DNA of 22,935 nt from a virus. The notes beneath the pieces were generated by a model. It made no database searches. It saw nothing but the letters and a program-made list of their open reading frames with translations, and was not told where the DNA came from. The stretch lies in the IMG/VR virus record IMGVR_UViG_3300033064_006336, positions 1-22,935 of that record; one strand, given 5' to 3'. The position numbers were made by a program, and so were the translations under genes. This document shows positions 1 to 7,418 of the stretch, piece by piece; position 1 is the stretch's first letter, and every line of letters begins with the position of its first letter.

Positions 1-441
1 AAAGTCTGGTTGAACCATTAAAGTTCCTTCATTTGTTTGTGTTACTGATCCTGTACCTCGAGAAGAAATTCCAATTGTATGCCCTCCTCTTAGTATTTCT
101 TTTACGATGTTTCCTGAAGGTGTGTTTAGTAATTCTACTTTTCCCATTAAATCATCTCCATCCCACCAAAGTTCTTTTACAACATGTGATGCATTTTTCA
201 AAGATACAATTGCTGATTCTGGATGATCTAATTCTCCATAAGCATTTCCTATTTTAACAAAATTCTCTACGTAGTTTTTTACTTCTTCTTCAAGAATTTC
301 TCTTTTGTAGATTCTTCCATTTTGATTCTTTGCTCCTGCTCTTTGCATAACTCCTGTTACCTCAAAAACTCCTGGTTTAAGTTTTGATTCGGTAAGAAGT
401 CCTTTGAAAGGAGTTACATTTATTAATAGTGGATTGTTCAT
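1..441 (-). CDS. 21: Prohead core protease, T4 gp21-like (3' end outside window)
   Basis: The first 147 residues are visible and the reading frame runs off the left edge. The protein matches the T4 gp21 / peptidase S80 family, the serine-type protease that digests the scaffold and trims head proteins during capsid maturation. Visible family signatures are NGRIYKREIL (41-50), GELDHPESA (69-77, with the probable catalytic His73), ELWWDGDDLMGKV (90-102) and GGHTIGISSRGTGS (119-132, with the probable nucleophile Ser126 or Ser127). Residues 15-19 read LLTES, which fits the family's own cleavage rule (L/I-x-E then A/G/S), so self-trimming near the N-terminus is likely. The gene starts 5 bases after the acidic 378-residue protein and is the last of the portal-to-protease run, as in T4, where the scaffold and major capsid genes follow. 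The family call is firm; the exact catalytic residues are by analogy. Confidence 0.9.
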   Translation of the reverse strand, partial: MNNPLLINVTPFKGLLTESKLKPGVFEVTGVMQRAGAKNQNGRIYKREILEEEVKNYVENFVKIGNAYGELDHPESAIVSLKNASHVVKELWWDGDDLMGKVELLNTPSGNIVKEILRGGHTIGISSRGTGSVTQTNEGTLMVQPDF

Positions 442-446
442 CTTAG

Positions 447-1583
447 TTACTTTAATAATTGAGATAACGATTTTGCTTTTCTAACTTCGTAAAACTCATC
501 ATACTCTGCAGTATCGTCTGGGTCTGGCTGTTCTTTACGGTCTCTATAAGGAATTGTAGGCTCTTCTTCTTCATCCTCATCACCATCCTCTTCATCGTCG
601 TCCATACCATAGTTTGAGAAATAGTTTTCATTTACTTCTCCTCTACTATTCCAAATATCTTGAAGGTCTTTGATGTCTCTTCTTATATCTACGTCTGGGT
701 GTTGCTGCTTTACTGCTATTAAAAAGTCTTTTAAAGTATCTGATTCTTGAGCTAAGATGTAAACGTCTCCCATTTTAGATTTATCCATTTTATCCTCTCC
801 GTACATTTCATACACGTCCTCTTCTTCACGTTGTTCTGGTTCATCACCAAAATCTGTTTCATCTCCAAAATCTCCGTCATTATTAAAAGTAAATCTTGGC
901 TTTTCTTGCTCCTTTTCTTTTTTATAATTTTCTGGGTCTGAGAAGAATTCGTACTCGTCTTGTCCTGGCTGTCCGTAGTTTGCTTTTCTTTGAGCTGTTT
1001 CCTCATCTCCAAACATATCACCCATATTCTCAGATAATACTTTTTTGATTAGTTTTTTAAATCCTTCTTTCAATGCAGCTTTTTTCATACCGTTAAAAGT
1101 ATCAACTTTAGCTTTATCTGTAAAAGGAACCATTTTATCGTGAAGGTCTACTTTTGGATTAACACCTGCTACTTGATTTGTATAAAAGATTGAATCTTTT
1201 TCTAAGTTTTTAGATACCTTTGCTAATGCTTTTGAATATTCTTCTGCAGTTGGTGTTCCTAGAACTTGTAATGCTTCTAACTCAACTCTAATTCCTCTTA
1301 GGATTTGTTCGTATGGATATTTATCCATATCGTTAGTTGGTTTGTATCTATAATCTGTTAAGCTTTTTTTCGTAAGCTTAGCTTCTGTTACAACTTCTTT
1401 TGTACTATCCTCTGCCTTACTCTCTCTGATCATTCCCTTATTCTTAAGGATCTGAACTGTATCATCGTATCCATTAAAACGAGTAATCAACTGCGGTTGT
1501 TGCATTCTAGCTTCAGCTAAAAAATGTTCCTTAGAGAATTTTCCCTCCTGAATACCGTTATATTTTTCTTGTAATGTTCTCAT
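447..1583 (-). CDS. Acidic prohead core/scaffold-like protein (378 aa)
   Basis: I do not recognise a named family with certainty. The protein is strongly charged. Residues from about 185 to the C-terminus are dominated by Asp and Glu, with an almost purely acidic stretch near residues 326-343. No membrane segment or signal peptide is visible. The N-terminal 70 residues carry three sites fitting T4-type prohead protease specificity: FLAE then A (24/25), MIRE then S (54/55) and VVTE then A (67/68). It lies directly upstream of the protease gene, 5 bases away, and 1 base after the 74-residue gene. In T4 the same interval between portal and protease holds core proteins gp67 and gp68. I infer a prohead core or scaffold-associated role; sequence similarity to gp67/68 is not evident by eye. 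Confidence 0.6.
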   Translation of the reverse strand: MRTLQEKYNGIQEGKFSKEHFLAEARMQQPQLITRFNGYDDTVQILKNKGMIRESKAEDSTKEVVTEAKLTKKSLTDYRYKPTNDMDKYPYEQILRGIRVELEALQVLGTPTAEEYSKALAKVSKNLEKDSIFYTNQVAGVNPKVDLHDKMVPFTDKAKVDTFNGMKKAALKEGFKKLIKKVLSENMGDMFGDEETAQRKANYGQPGQDEYEFFSDPENYKKEKEQEKPRFTFNNDGDFGDETDFGDEPEQREEEDVYEMYGEDKMDKSKMGDVYILAQESDTLKDFLIAVKQQHPDVDIRRDIKDLQDIWNSRGEVNENYFSNYGMDDDEEDGDEDEEEEPTIPYRDRKEQPDPDDTAEYDEFYEVRKAKSLSQLLK

Positions 1584-1584
1584 G

Positions 1585-1809
1585 TTATTTTTTATTTTCG
1601 TCTAAGTAATCAAATCCTTTTGTATGTGAAGGTCGTTTTGGTCTTGAAACTGTTTTAAATCCTAATTTTTCTGTTGCTTTAGTAGCAATATTCTTTCCTT
1701 GTCCTTTTTTTGCAAAAGCATTTGGTGTAGAATATCCTCCAACTGCTCCTGTTGTGCTCATTTCTTGTAACACTTCTTGTATTGCTTTTACAATCTGTGA
1801 CCTTTTCAT
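1585..1809 (-). CDS. Small basic protein in prohead operon (74 aa), unknown function
   Basis: This short, basic protein starts MKRSQIVKAIQEVLQEMS and then has a Gly/Ser/Thr-rich segment (TTGAVGGYSTPNAF, 19-32) and a Lys-rich tail. The N-terminal amphipathic helix resembles those of other small proteins in this window (MKKSQLKQLVLEA, MKLIQLLKEA), which look like capsid-targeting peptides. It overlaps the stop of the upstream 284-residue gene by four bases (ATGA) and is followed after 1 base by the acidic 378-residue gene, so the three are probably translated as one operon. A head core or internal head protein is plausible by position and N-terminus only. Confidence 0.6.
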   Translation of the reverse strand: MKRSQIVKAIQEVLQEMSTTGAVGGYSTPNAFAKKGQGKNIATKATEKLGFKTVSRPKRPSHTKGFDYLDENKK

Positions 1810-2660
1810 AAATTTTTCAACTCATTTACTAATTCATAGTACTGCATTAAAGACACTAAATGATTATCGTCTACTTTTTGAGTATTTTTTATCGGAACAA
1901 TTGCTTTTTGTATTTCTTGTAATTTAATTTTAACTACCTTATCGGTAACGTTATTTTTTAATTTAGAAATTTGTGTTTGTAGCTTTGTCATTTCTTCGTT
2001 TACTACATTTCTCAATCTTGTAGAAGAGTTAACTGAAACTATAAATTCTTTTAGGATGTTTTTTTGTTGTGGAAGTAAATCTTTGTACTGGTCGTTAAAC
2101 TTTTCCAATAAGATTTTGTACGTTAAAAGTCTTAAATCTTTATCGTATTTTGAATATTCTTCAATTAATGCATTTTTTACTTGCCCCTCTGCACTTTTAC
2201 TTTGGGTTAAATGTTCTAGTATTGTAGTTTTATTATCAACAAATACATCTAAATCTACAAGTCCTGCTGTTGATTGTGCTTCCATTAAACAATAAAGTGC
2301 TGCTAATGGTTTGTATGATTCCACTTTAATAGAAAAGAATTCCTCTAAATCATAATGACTTTTAAGCTCTTTTATTAATTCGTATTTCTGTTTGTTAAGT
2401 AATTTGACATCTAGCTTTCTAGAAATCTCTACAATTGTGCTAAGGATTGATTCTGCTTTTTTTGGTCCTACCCCTTTATTTTTTAATACAAAATCGTATA
2501 ATTTAAACTCTCGTACTAGTGCTGTATTTCCTGTATAGAACTTTCTTAGTACTGTTAGAGCCGGGGAGTCTCTTTTGGATAAAGTATCCGCAGCTATTTG
2601 CTTTACTAATAGTTCAAATATTAACCCCGTATTCTTATATTTCGAATGTTTGATTCGCAT
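1806..2660 (-). CDS. Conserved helical phage protein between portal and protease (284 aa)
   Basis: No named domain is recognised. The protein starts MRIKHSKYKNTGLIFELL and is Lys/Leu/Glu-rich throughout. Its predicted character is almost entirely alpha-helical, with a probable coiled coil around residues 217-252, where MTKLQTQISKLKNNV shows heptad-like Leu/Ile spacing. There are no cysteine clusters, membrane segments or nuclease motifs. It begins 29 bases after the portal stop, and that gap holds a CTATTTATA element 17 bases before the ATG, so it may have its own late transcript. It overlaps the next gene by four bases. The position suggests a prohead assembly or core protein, possibly standing where T4 has gp67/gp68; this is inference. 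Confidence 0.65.
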   Translation of the reverse strand: MRIKHSKYKNTGLIFELLVKQIAADTLSKRDSPALTVLRKFYTGNTALVREFKLYDFVLKNKGVGPKKAESILSTIVEISRKLDVKLLNKQKYELIKELKSHYDLEEFFSIKVESYKPLAALYCLMEAQSTAGLVDLDVFVDNKTTILEHLTQSKSAEGQVKNALIEEYSKYDKDLRLLTYKILLEKFNDQYKDLLPQQKNILKEFIVSVNSSTRLRNVVNEEMTKLQTQISKLKNNVTDKVVKIKLQEIQKAIVPIKNTQKVDDNHLVSLMQYYELVNELKNL

Positions 2661-2677
2661 CTTAGGTATGTCTTTGC

Positions 2678-2686
2678 TATAAATAG
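2678..2686 (-). promoter_or_regulatory. CTATTTATA late-promoter-like element
   Basis: The coding strand reads CTATTTATA, 17 bases before the ATG of the 284-residue gene and just after the portal stop codon. The same nine bases at nearly the same spacing precede the portal gene and the 418-residue gene. There is no conserved -35-like block upstream, as in T4 late promoters, which need only a -10-type element. Confidence 0.55.
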
Positions 2687-2689
2687 CGT

Positions 2690-4555
2690 TTAGTTATCTA
2701 AATCTTTAATGTTATCTTCATTTAGAAGATCTGACTCACTTTCTACTTGTTGTTCAAAAATATTTTGCTTTTTGATTGGAAACAAATTTTTATTTCTTAG
2801 AAAAACTGACATTGTATTATTTATACCTTCTCTTACATTTTCACTATCACTTGGATACCCACCTTTCATTCCATGAACTCCTAACCTATCTCTTCCTCCT
2901 ACTGGATCTGCTTGTGTTCCTATTATTGACATTTTCTCTCTTGGTCTTCCTATAGTTTGATTTTCAGTCTCATCGTATCCTGCTGGTAAGTCTCCTTGCT
3001 CTCTTGATCCGTATATTGATGCTAAGTCGTGTGGTGTTCCAAACGATTGTCCAGTTGATACTGGATCGTTTCCTTCGTTCTCTATTTGAGATATTCTAAA
3101 GCCACGTTTAGCATCTTCTCTAATAAGATCTCTCATTTCGTTATAACTGTCCTCTGAAATGTCGAATAGAGTGTCGTAAATGTAATCTGATGAAAATAAC
3201 TTAGTTGATTGCATTTGAGTTGCTAAGTCAACTTTTTCTTTCCAAAGAGCTATCTTTTCTTGCTCATAAATAATGGAAGGAGTTGTTAGCTTAATTTCAA
3301 AATTGGTAAGAGATTCTTTTGTAAATCCTTGAGCATATAAATGTACTAAGCCAATTTTTGTTAATTCACTCTCTACAATTCTTTGAAGTCTTTCTACTGT
3401 TCTAGCAAAACGAATATCTTCTGCTGCAAGAGTTGCTTTACCTGTTAAATCTTTTTCGTATCCAAAATAAGCTTTTGGTACTTTTAAAGCTGCAAACATT
3501 TTATCTCTTAAGTATTCAATATCGTTTGTACCGTCATACTCTAATCCTTTTGTAGTATCAATACGAGTTGAAGTATCCCCTCCACGAACTGGAAGATAAA
3601 AATCCTCCATCATGTTTTGCATATTAAACTTTAAATTATATTGACCTGTTTGTGGATCAACATAAGGAGTTTTTTTAATACTGTTGATAGTTTTTTGCAT
3701 AAACTGCTCAACTTCATTTGGTGGAATAGAACCTACATTAATATAAAACATTCTCTTTTCAGGAGCTCTCATGATTCTGTGAATCAACATTGCATCCTCC
3801 ATTAAAGTTAATTGTTTGTAGATTTTTCTAGCTGGTTCAATATAAGATCTACCGTATGGTAAGTAATTTGTATCTGATAATAATCTAAAATGTGCTACTT
3901 CATAATTGTCTAATGAAATAGTTTGCTTACTATTATTTGGAATATAGTTTGGATCTGCTGAAGATGCTAATCCATCTGGATCAATTGAGAATGTTACTTT
4001 AGTTGGATCTTCTTTATCCATCCCCTCATGTCTTACCATGTGGTAAACTGTATATGGAAGTACATTATAAACTCCAAACTTTTCTGAGATTTCTAATTTT
4101 AAGAAAAAGTCCCCATACTTACACATATTTCTAACCCATGACCATAGGTTAAATTCGATATTTAGTACATCGTAATAAAGATTATAAAGGACTCTTTGTA
4201 TATTTTCGTCTGTAGATTTAATGGAAAGAACTTCTCCCATTGCACTTTTTAAAGTTGATTCATCCGCAAGTACGTCCAAAGTGGAAGCTATAATTGCATC
4301 TGTATCCATTGCTTCATAATCGGAATAAAGCTGTACCCTAAGTGTTTGGTAGTTAAGGTTCGGATTAAATATATTTTTGTTATTATATATGTATAAACGA
4401 GAAAATCTATCCAATAGTGAATTGGTTTGATACTTCCCTGTTGATTGAATGTGGTTAACATCAGCAATCTTCAACTCGTCCCCTCCTACGTTTCTAACTA
4501 ATATATCTGTTGAGAACAGTCTTTGGAGTGAGGTGAATAAATTTCTTTCTGCCAT
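2690..4555 (-). CDS. 20: Portal vertex protein, T4 gp20-like
   Basis: At 621 residues this is close to the usual T4-like portal length. The portal is the dodecameric ring at the special vertex through which the terminase pumps DNA and to which the neck attaches. Family signatures are clear: RAPEKRMFYINVG (263-275), a conserved MMEDFYLPVRGG (315-326) and the following STRIDTTKGLE region, then FAALKVPKAYFGYE. The first 60 residues, with a Phe/Leu-rich start, and the Gly/Asp-rich C-terminal tail are more variable. The tail ends SDLLNEDNIKDLDN. The gene follows the terminase nuclease half by 30 bases with nothing in between, unlike T4, where sheath and tube genes separate them. The start is supported by a CTATTTATA element 17 bases upstream. 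No Shine-Dalgarno sequence is evident before the ATG. Confidence 0.95.
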   Translation of the reverse strand: MAERNLFTSLQRLFSTDILVRNVGGDELKIADVNHIQSTGKYQTNSLLDRFSRLYIYNNKNIFNPNLNYQTLRVQLYSDYEAMDTDAIIASTLDVLADESTLKSAMGEVLSIKSTDENIQRVLYNLYYDVLNIEFNLWSWVRNMCKYGDFFLKLEISEKFGVYNVLPYTVYHMVRHEGMDKEDPTKVTFSIDPDGLASSADPNYIPNNSKQTISLDNYEVAHFRLLSDTNYLPYGRSYIEPARKIYKQLTLMEDAMLIHRIMRAPEKRMFYINVGSIPPNEVEQFMQKTINSIKKTPYVDPQTGQYNLKFNMQNMMEDFYLPVRGGDTSTRIDTTKGLEYDGTNDIEYLRDKMFAALKVPKAYFGYEKDLTGKATLAAEDIRFARTVERLQRIVESELTKIGLVHLYAQGFTKESLTNFEIKLTTPSIIYEQEKIALWKEKVDLATQMQSTKLFSSDYIYDTLFDISEDSYNEMRDLIREDAKRGFRISQIENEGNDPVSTGQSFGTPHDLASIYGSREQGDLPAGYDETENQTIGRPREKMSIIGTQADPVGGRDRLGVHGMKGGYPSDSENVREGINNTMSVFLRNKNLFPIKKQNIFEQQVESESDLLNEDNIKDLDN

Positions 4556-4572
4556 TTGTGAAATGTTTTATT

Positions 4573-4581
4573 TATAAATAG
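4573..4581 (-). promoter_or_regulatory. CTATTTATA late-promoter-like element upstream of portal
   Basis: The coding strand reads CTATTTATA followed by AATAAAAC, 17 bases before the portal ATG, in the 30-base gap after the terminase stop. The overlapping sequence also contains TATAAATA, the exact T4 late promoter -10 consensus, in the same orientation. Confidence 0.6.
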
Positions 4582-4585
4582 TAGG

Positions 4586-5746
4586 TTATCCCAATAGCCA
4601 TGTAAGATCCTCTTGGCCACCAGGTGTTTCCATAAGATACGGATTATTGTGCATTGGAGCAACGTTATAAACACCTTGATTTCTTTGATTAAGATTTACA
4701 AAAGAGTTCATGGTAGCTCTAGAGAGATCCATTCCTTGCTGTTTCATTCTAATTGCTGTGTCTCTTACGTATAGTGCTGTAGCAAAAGACATGATTAAAT
4801 CATCATTATATCCAGATTGTGCTTGTGCTTTGCCATTTCTCCATATGAATACTCGCATTTCTGCTAACAATCTTTTTGATTGTACTACAACTGATCTTTC
4901 TCGTATGTATTCTGTCATCTTGGCAATAACAAGTGGTCTAGTTTTTAAAGACATTGTAAAACCAGGTACTAATTTATCTCTTTCAAATTTAGCCATGTAT
5001 GATTCAACTGTTTCAGTATCTGATCTTGATGAGTAGTATAAGTTTTTATATTCTCTCGATATTACTTGTTCGATTGTTGACCATCCTATGTTTGCATTCT
5101 CTATTACAAGTAGTGCATCGCAGTACTCTGTTGCTATTCCTACTAATACATTTCCATATTCTTTAGGTGATATTTTTCCTTTATACTCTGCAACTTGTGT
5201 ACATGTTTCAATATCAAATACATGAAATCCAGAATAATCGGTAGAATCTCCTCTTGCGACATCGGCAACAACCATATATGATCTTGCATAATCTGGTGAT
5301 TCCCATATCCAAAGATTTCCATCTACTCCTCTTCTTTCTATTGGATCTTTTACATATGTTTCTTCATAGAAAGTCATATTTTCAACCTCTATTACAGTAT
5401 CTCCAGATGACATGAAATCGCAGTTGTGTGATACCACCCCATCTGCAATATACAAACTATCCTCCCCTACATCTGTCAAGTCGTACAGTACCGAATCCTT
5501 TTCTTCAGTTTTTAATTTTAATACGAATACATTTGGCAGTAGTTCCTGACCTTCGTATAAATCTTTTGCAAAGGTCTCCTTTCCTTTAATTACGAATTTA
5601 TGATCTTCTGATGCTTCTAGGTATTTGTTATTTGAGAAGCTTATTTGAACTACTTTAGATTTTGTAGTTTTTCTCATTCCTGAGAAATTTTTAAATCCTG
5701 AAGGTGTTTGTATTTGGTACCTGGTATTTTGTTTAAATTGAATCAT
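4586..5746 (-). CDS. terL: Terminase large subunit, C-terminal half: C-intein plus RNase H-like nuclease
   Basis: Residues 1-108 are the C-terminal part of a split intein and residues 109-386 are the terminase nuclease domain, which cuts packaged DNA. Intein marks are a block B-like SEDHKF (46-51), a block F-like region LYDLTDVGEDSLYIADG (87-103) and the splice end VVSHN (104-108), followed by Cys109 as the +1 nucleophile. The extein opens CDFMSSGDTVIE, matching the start of this domain in T4-like terminases. Its RNase H-like metal ligands are visible as Asp162 (VADVARGD), Glu216 (VIENANIG) and Asp315/Asp316 (SGYNDDLIMSFA). Joined to residues 1-246 of the other half it would give a 524-residue terminase, a normal length. 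The start overlaps the endonuclease gene by 14 bases, with no promoter element in front, so it is probably translated from the same message. Confidence 0.95.
   Translation of the reverse strand: MIQFKQNTRYQIQTPSGFKNFSGMRKTTKSKVVQISFSNNKYLEASEDHKFVIKGKETFAKDLYEGQELLPNVFVLKLKTEEKDSVLYDLTDVGEDSLYIADGVVSHNCDFMSSGDTVIEVENMTFYEETYVKDPIERRGVDGNLWIWESPDYARSYMVVADVARGDSTDYSGFHVFDIETCTQVAEYKGKISPKEYGNVLVGIATEYCDALLVIENANIGWSTIEQVISREYKNLYYSSRSDTETVESYMAKFERDKLVPGFTMSLKTRPLVIAKMTEYIRERSVVVQSKRLLAEMRVFIWRNGKAQAQSGYNDDLIMSFATALYVRDTAIRMKQQGMDLSRATMNSFVNLNQRNQGVYNVAPMHNNPYLMETPGGQEDLTWLLG
5423..5746 (-). other. C-intein of a split terminase intein (108 residues)
   Basis: This segment encodes the intein residues of the C-terminal gene, ending at Asn108, with Cys as the first extein residue. 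A short N-piece plus a long C-piece of this size matches the atypical split of the AceL-TerL intein, which has an N-part of about 25 and a C-part of about 104 residues. Most natural split inteins instead have about 100 residues in the N-part. Confidence 0.92.
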
Positions 5747-6467
5747 ATTTAATTCTTATAAATTTACATTGAAGCAGTTCTCTTATCTGCTTCTCTCTTT
5801 CCACATCTTGTCGTTTTAGGTTTCCTTCTGAATCAAAGTGATGTTTTTCGTCAAATTCTATGGCTATATTATTTATTGGATCATATCCATCTAAAAAATA
5901 TCCTAATCCACTTACAAAATATTCTCCTCCATTTTCTGCATGCATAAATTTTAGGTTGTTAATCCTTCCATACTCTTCTATATGCTTTATACTATCTCTA
6001 TTGTATCTTGGAGCCAGTTGGCCATTTTGCTGCTTCAAGTACTCCAGTGTTGACAACCTCATTTTTCTTTTAGTTTCTTCTGTATGTGGTTTTCCTAATT
6101 GATTCCTTTTATAGTCAGGACAGTGTCTACAGTAATTTGTCCATGTATACTTTTTTCCACAACTACACCTAAGTGCTTCTAAATTTAGATTATGCTCTAC
6201 AATAAATCTAATTCTATGTGAAAAATTCCAAAAGGTTTTATACGAATTCTGTGATTGGAAGGCTTGTTGTAGTATCTGGGTGTGGTGCATTATTGATTTA
6301 TAGAGTTTTGGATCTTCCTTTATCATTGTTCTGTTCTTAGCTTTTCCTAAAAACTTCTCAAAATAATTATTCTTTCTTAGTATTTCCTGTACATTTACAT
6401 ACGGCATTACCTCTAATCCCTCTAATTTATCTTTTACTGTATCCCAGTGTTGTTTTGTGTTGTTCAT
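5733..6467 (-). CDS. Free-standing homing endonuclease, Vsr/EDxHD-like, inside the split terminase
   Basis: This 244-residue protein lies between the two terminase halves. In order it shows a helical N-terminal region, a small zinc ribbon (CSCG at 101-104 and CRHC at 113-116), a NUMOD3 DNA-binding motif GKPHTEETKRKMRLS (125-139), and a C-terminal nuclease domain. That domain has Asp193 and Asp196 in GYFLDGYD, then IAIEFDEKHH (201-210), then an Arg/Asp-rich helix and FIRIKYD. The pattern resembles the Vsr-like/EDxHD nucleases found as free-standing endonucleases in 'fractured genes' with split inteins. It would cut terminase alleles lacking the insertion and so spread the cassette. A CTATTTATA element sits 21 bases before the ATG, overlapping the end of the N-terminal terminase gene. 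The nuclease call is confident; the target site at the terminase intein position is inferred. Confidence 0.85.
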   Translation of the reverse strand: MNNTKQHWDTVKDKLEGLEVMPYVNVQEILRKNNYFEKFLGKAKNRTMIKEDPKLYKSIMHHTQILQQAFQSQNSYKTFWNFSHRIRFIVEHNLNLEALRCSCGKKYTWTNYCRHCPDYKRNQLGKPHTEETKRKMRLSTLEYLKQQNGQLAPRYNRDSIKHIEEYGRINNLKFMHAENGGEYFVSGLGYFLDGYDPINNIAIEFDEKHHFDSEGNLKRQDVEREKQIRELLQCKFIRIKYDSI

Positions 6468-6487
6468 ATATCAAGAGTGTGTCTTTA

Positions 6488-7336
6488 CTATAAATAGTCG
6501 CATTCTTGCATTCCATCATACAAATCCTCTAATTTTATTGTTTTTATCTCTCCAGTTAAAGTATCTTTAACAACTACTTCACTATTTCCCCACAGACAAT
6601 CACATTCCTGTGCTGCATGCTTTTCTCCTAATTGCCTTGTTTGCTCATCTCTCCAATCTTGTTGTCTTTCAGGATGAACATCCCATTTTAATTTAATAGG
6701 AACGAATCCATTCTCTCCTGCTTCAGCTCTTTCCCATGTTTTATGAAACCAGTTACCTATACCATTTGGAGTTGAAAGTGCCATACATTGTCCCCCTGTT
6801 GCTAGGGTTTGTTGAGCTGCTGTAAATGTTTCTTCAATGTTTTCAATAAATGCAGCCTCATCTATTAGTAGAAGTGATACTGCTTCTGAACGAGCTGCAT
6901 CTGAATTGGATGATTTAGCTGTTATTTTAGAACCATTCTTAAGCCTCATTGATAGCTTATTCTTTTCTACGAAGGGAAGTTGTAGCCATTTTGGTAGATT
7001 CTCATACATGAAAATCGTTTTGGTTACAAGGTTTCTAGCTGTAGCTTGAGTAATTGCTAATGCTAAAACGTTTTTATCTTTGTGAAAGATCATTAACCAA
7101 AGCGCATATGCTGAGGCTAATGTTGATATTCCTAACTGTCTTGACTTTAGGGTTATTAGCATTTTTTCATCTCTGAATAAATGTAGTACTCCTTCTTGAA
7201 ATGGGTATAGGTTGAATAAGATTCTACCTCTTGTTGGATGTTGGATGTAGCAATACTTCTTCATGAAGTACGCTGGATCTTTTGCACATTTTACGTACTC
7301 CTGTGCAACTATTTGTTTTATATCTGGTTGTGACAT
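6488..7336 (-). CDS. terL: Terminase large subunit, N-terminal half: packaging ATPase plus N-intein
   Basis: Residues 1-246 are the ATPase motor of a T4 gp17-like large terminase. The deviant Walker A reads SRQLGIST (65-72), Walker B is SLLLIDEAAF (154-163) with Glu160 as the likely catalytic base, and the coupling motif is ALSTPNG (186-192). At residue 246 the terminase sequence breaks after AAQECD, and Cys247 begins a 36-residue N-intein: CLWGNSEVVV resembles block A, and IKTIKLEDLYDG is the usual next strand and helix. The gene stops there, and the nuclease domain is supplied by a separate gene about 740 bases downstream. Splicing in trans would restore ...QECD-CDFM.... It is the first gene after a strong terminator and carries a promoter-like ATATTTATA 18 bases before its ATG. 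Confidence 0.95.
   Translation of the reverse strand: MSQPDIKQIVAQEYVKCAKDPAYFMKKYCYIQHPTRGRILFNLYPFQEGVLHLFRDEKMLITLKSRQLGISTLASAYALWLMIFHKDKNVLALAITQATARNLVTKTIFMYENLPKWLQLPFVEKNKLSMRLKNGSKITAKSSNSDAARSEAVSLLLIDEAAFIENIEETFTAAQQTLATGGQCMALSTPNGIGNWFHKTWERAEAGENGFVPIKLKWDVHPERQQDWRDEQTRQLGEKHAAQECDCLWGNSEVVVKDTLTGEIKTIKLEDLYDGMQECDYL
6489..6497 (-). promoter_or_regulatory. CTATTTATA element overlapping the end of the N-intein
   Basis: The nine bases, read with the next base as TAT-TTA-TAG after a C, encode the last two residues (Tyr-Leu) and the stop of the N-intein half. They lie 21 bases before the endonuclease ATG. This would give the homing endonuclease its own late transcript, which could also carry the C-intein/nuclease half of terminase. 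Confidence 0.5.
6491..6598 (-). other. N-intein of a split terminase intein (36 residues)
   Basis: The segment runs from Cys247 to Leu282 of the N-terminal terminase gene. Cys as residue 1 and the GNSEVVV strand fit intein block A. Its last six residues, QECDYL, repeat the extein sequence QECD-C that precedes the splice site, which is unexpected in an intein. Confidence 0.9.
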
Positions 7337-7354
7337 ACTATATACTTATATATC

Positions 7355-7363
7355 TATAAATAT
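7355..7363 (-). promoter_or_regulatory. Promoter-like ATATTTATA element upstream of terminase
   Basis: One base different from the CTATTTATA element, 18 bases before the ATG of the terminase ATPase half and directly after the terminator of the preceding operon. A promoter is needed here because of that terminator. Confidence 0.5.
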
Positions 7364-7371
7364 ATGGATAT

Positions 7372-7397
7372 AAAAAACCCACCTTTATGAGGTGGGC
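7372..7397 (-). terminator. Rho-independent terminator after the 418-residue virion protein gene
   Basis: On the minus strand there is a 7-base-pair GC-rich stem, CCCACCT with AGGTGGG, around a CATAA loop, followed by six T. It lies 22 bases after the stop of the 418-residue gene and ends the upstream operon before the terminase promoter. Confidence 0.9.
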
Positions 7398-7418
7398 TTG
7401 CTTATTTAGTTTAAAATA

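Noticed and set aside
33-257. Plus-strand open frame within the protease gene
   Set aside because: It lies antisense to a confidently recognised gp21-like frame, is hydrophobic low-complexity sequence typical of the reverse of AT-rich coding DNA, and has no supporting start context. The same holds for the other plus-strand frames in the window.
752-1021. Minus-strand frame overlapping the acidic 378-residue gene
   Set aside because: Out-of-frame shadow of an Asp/Glu-rich coding stretch; Ser/Lys/Gln-rich without any domain.
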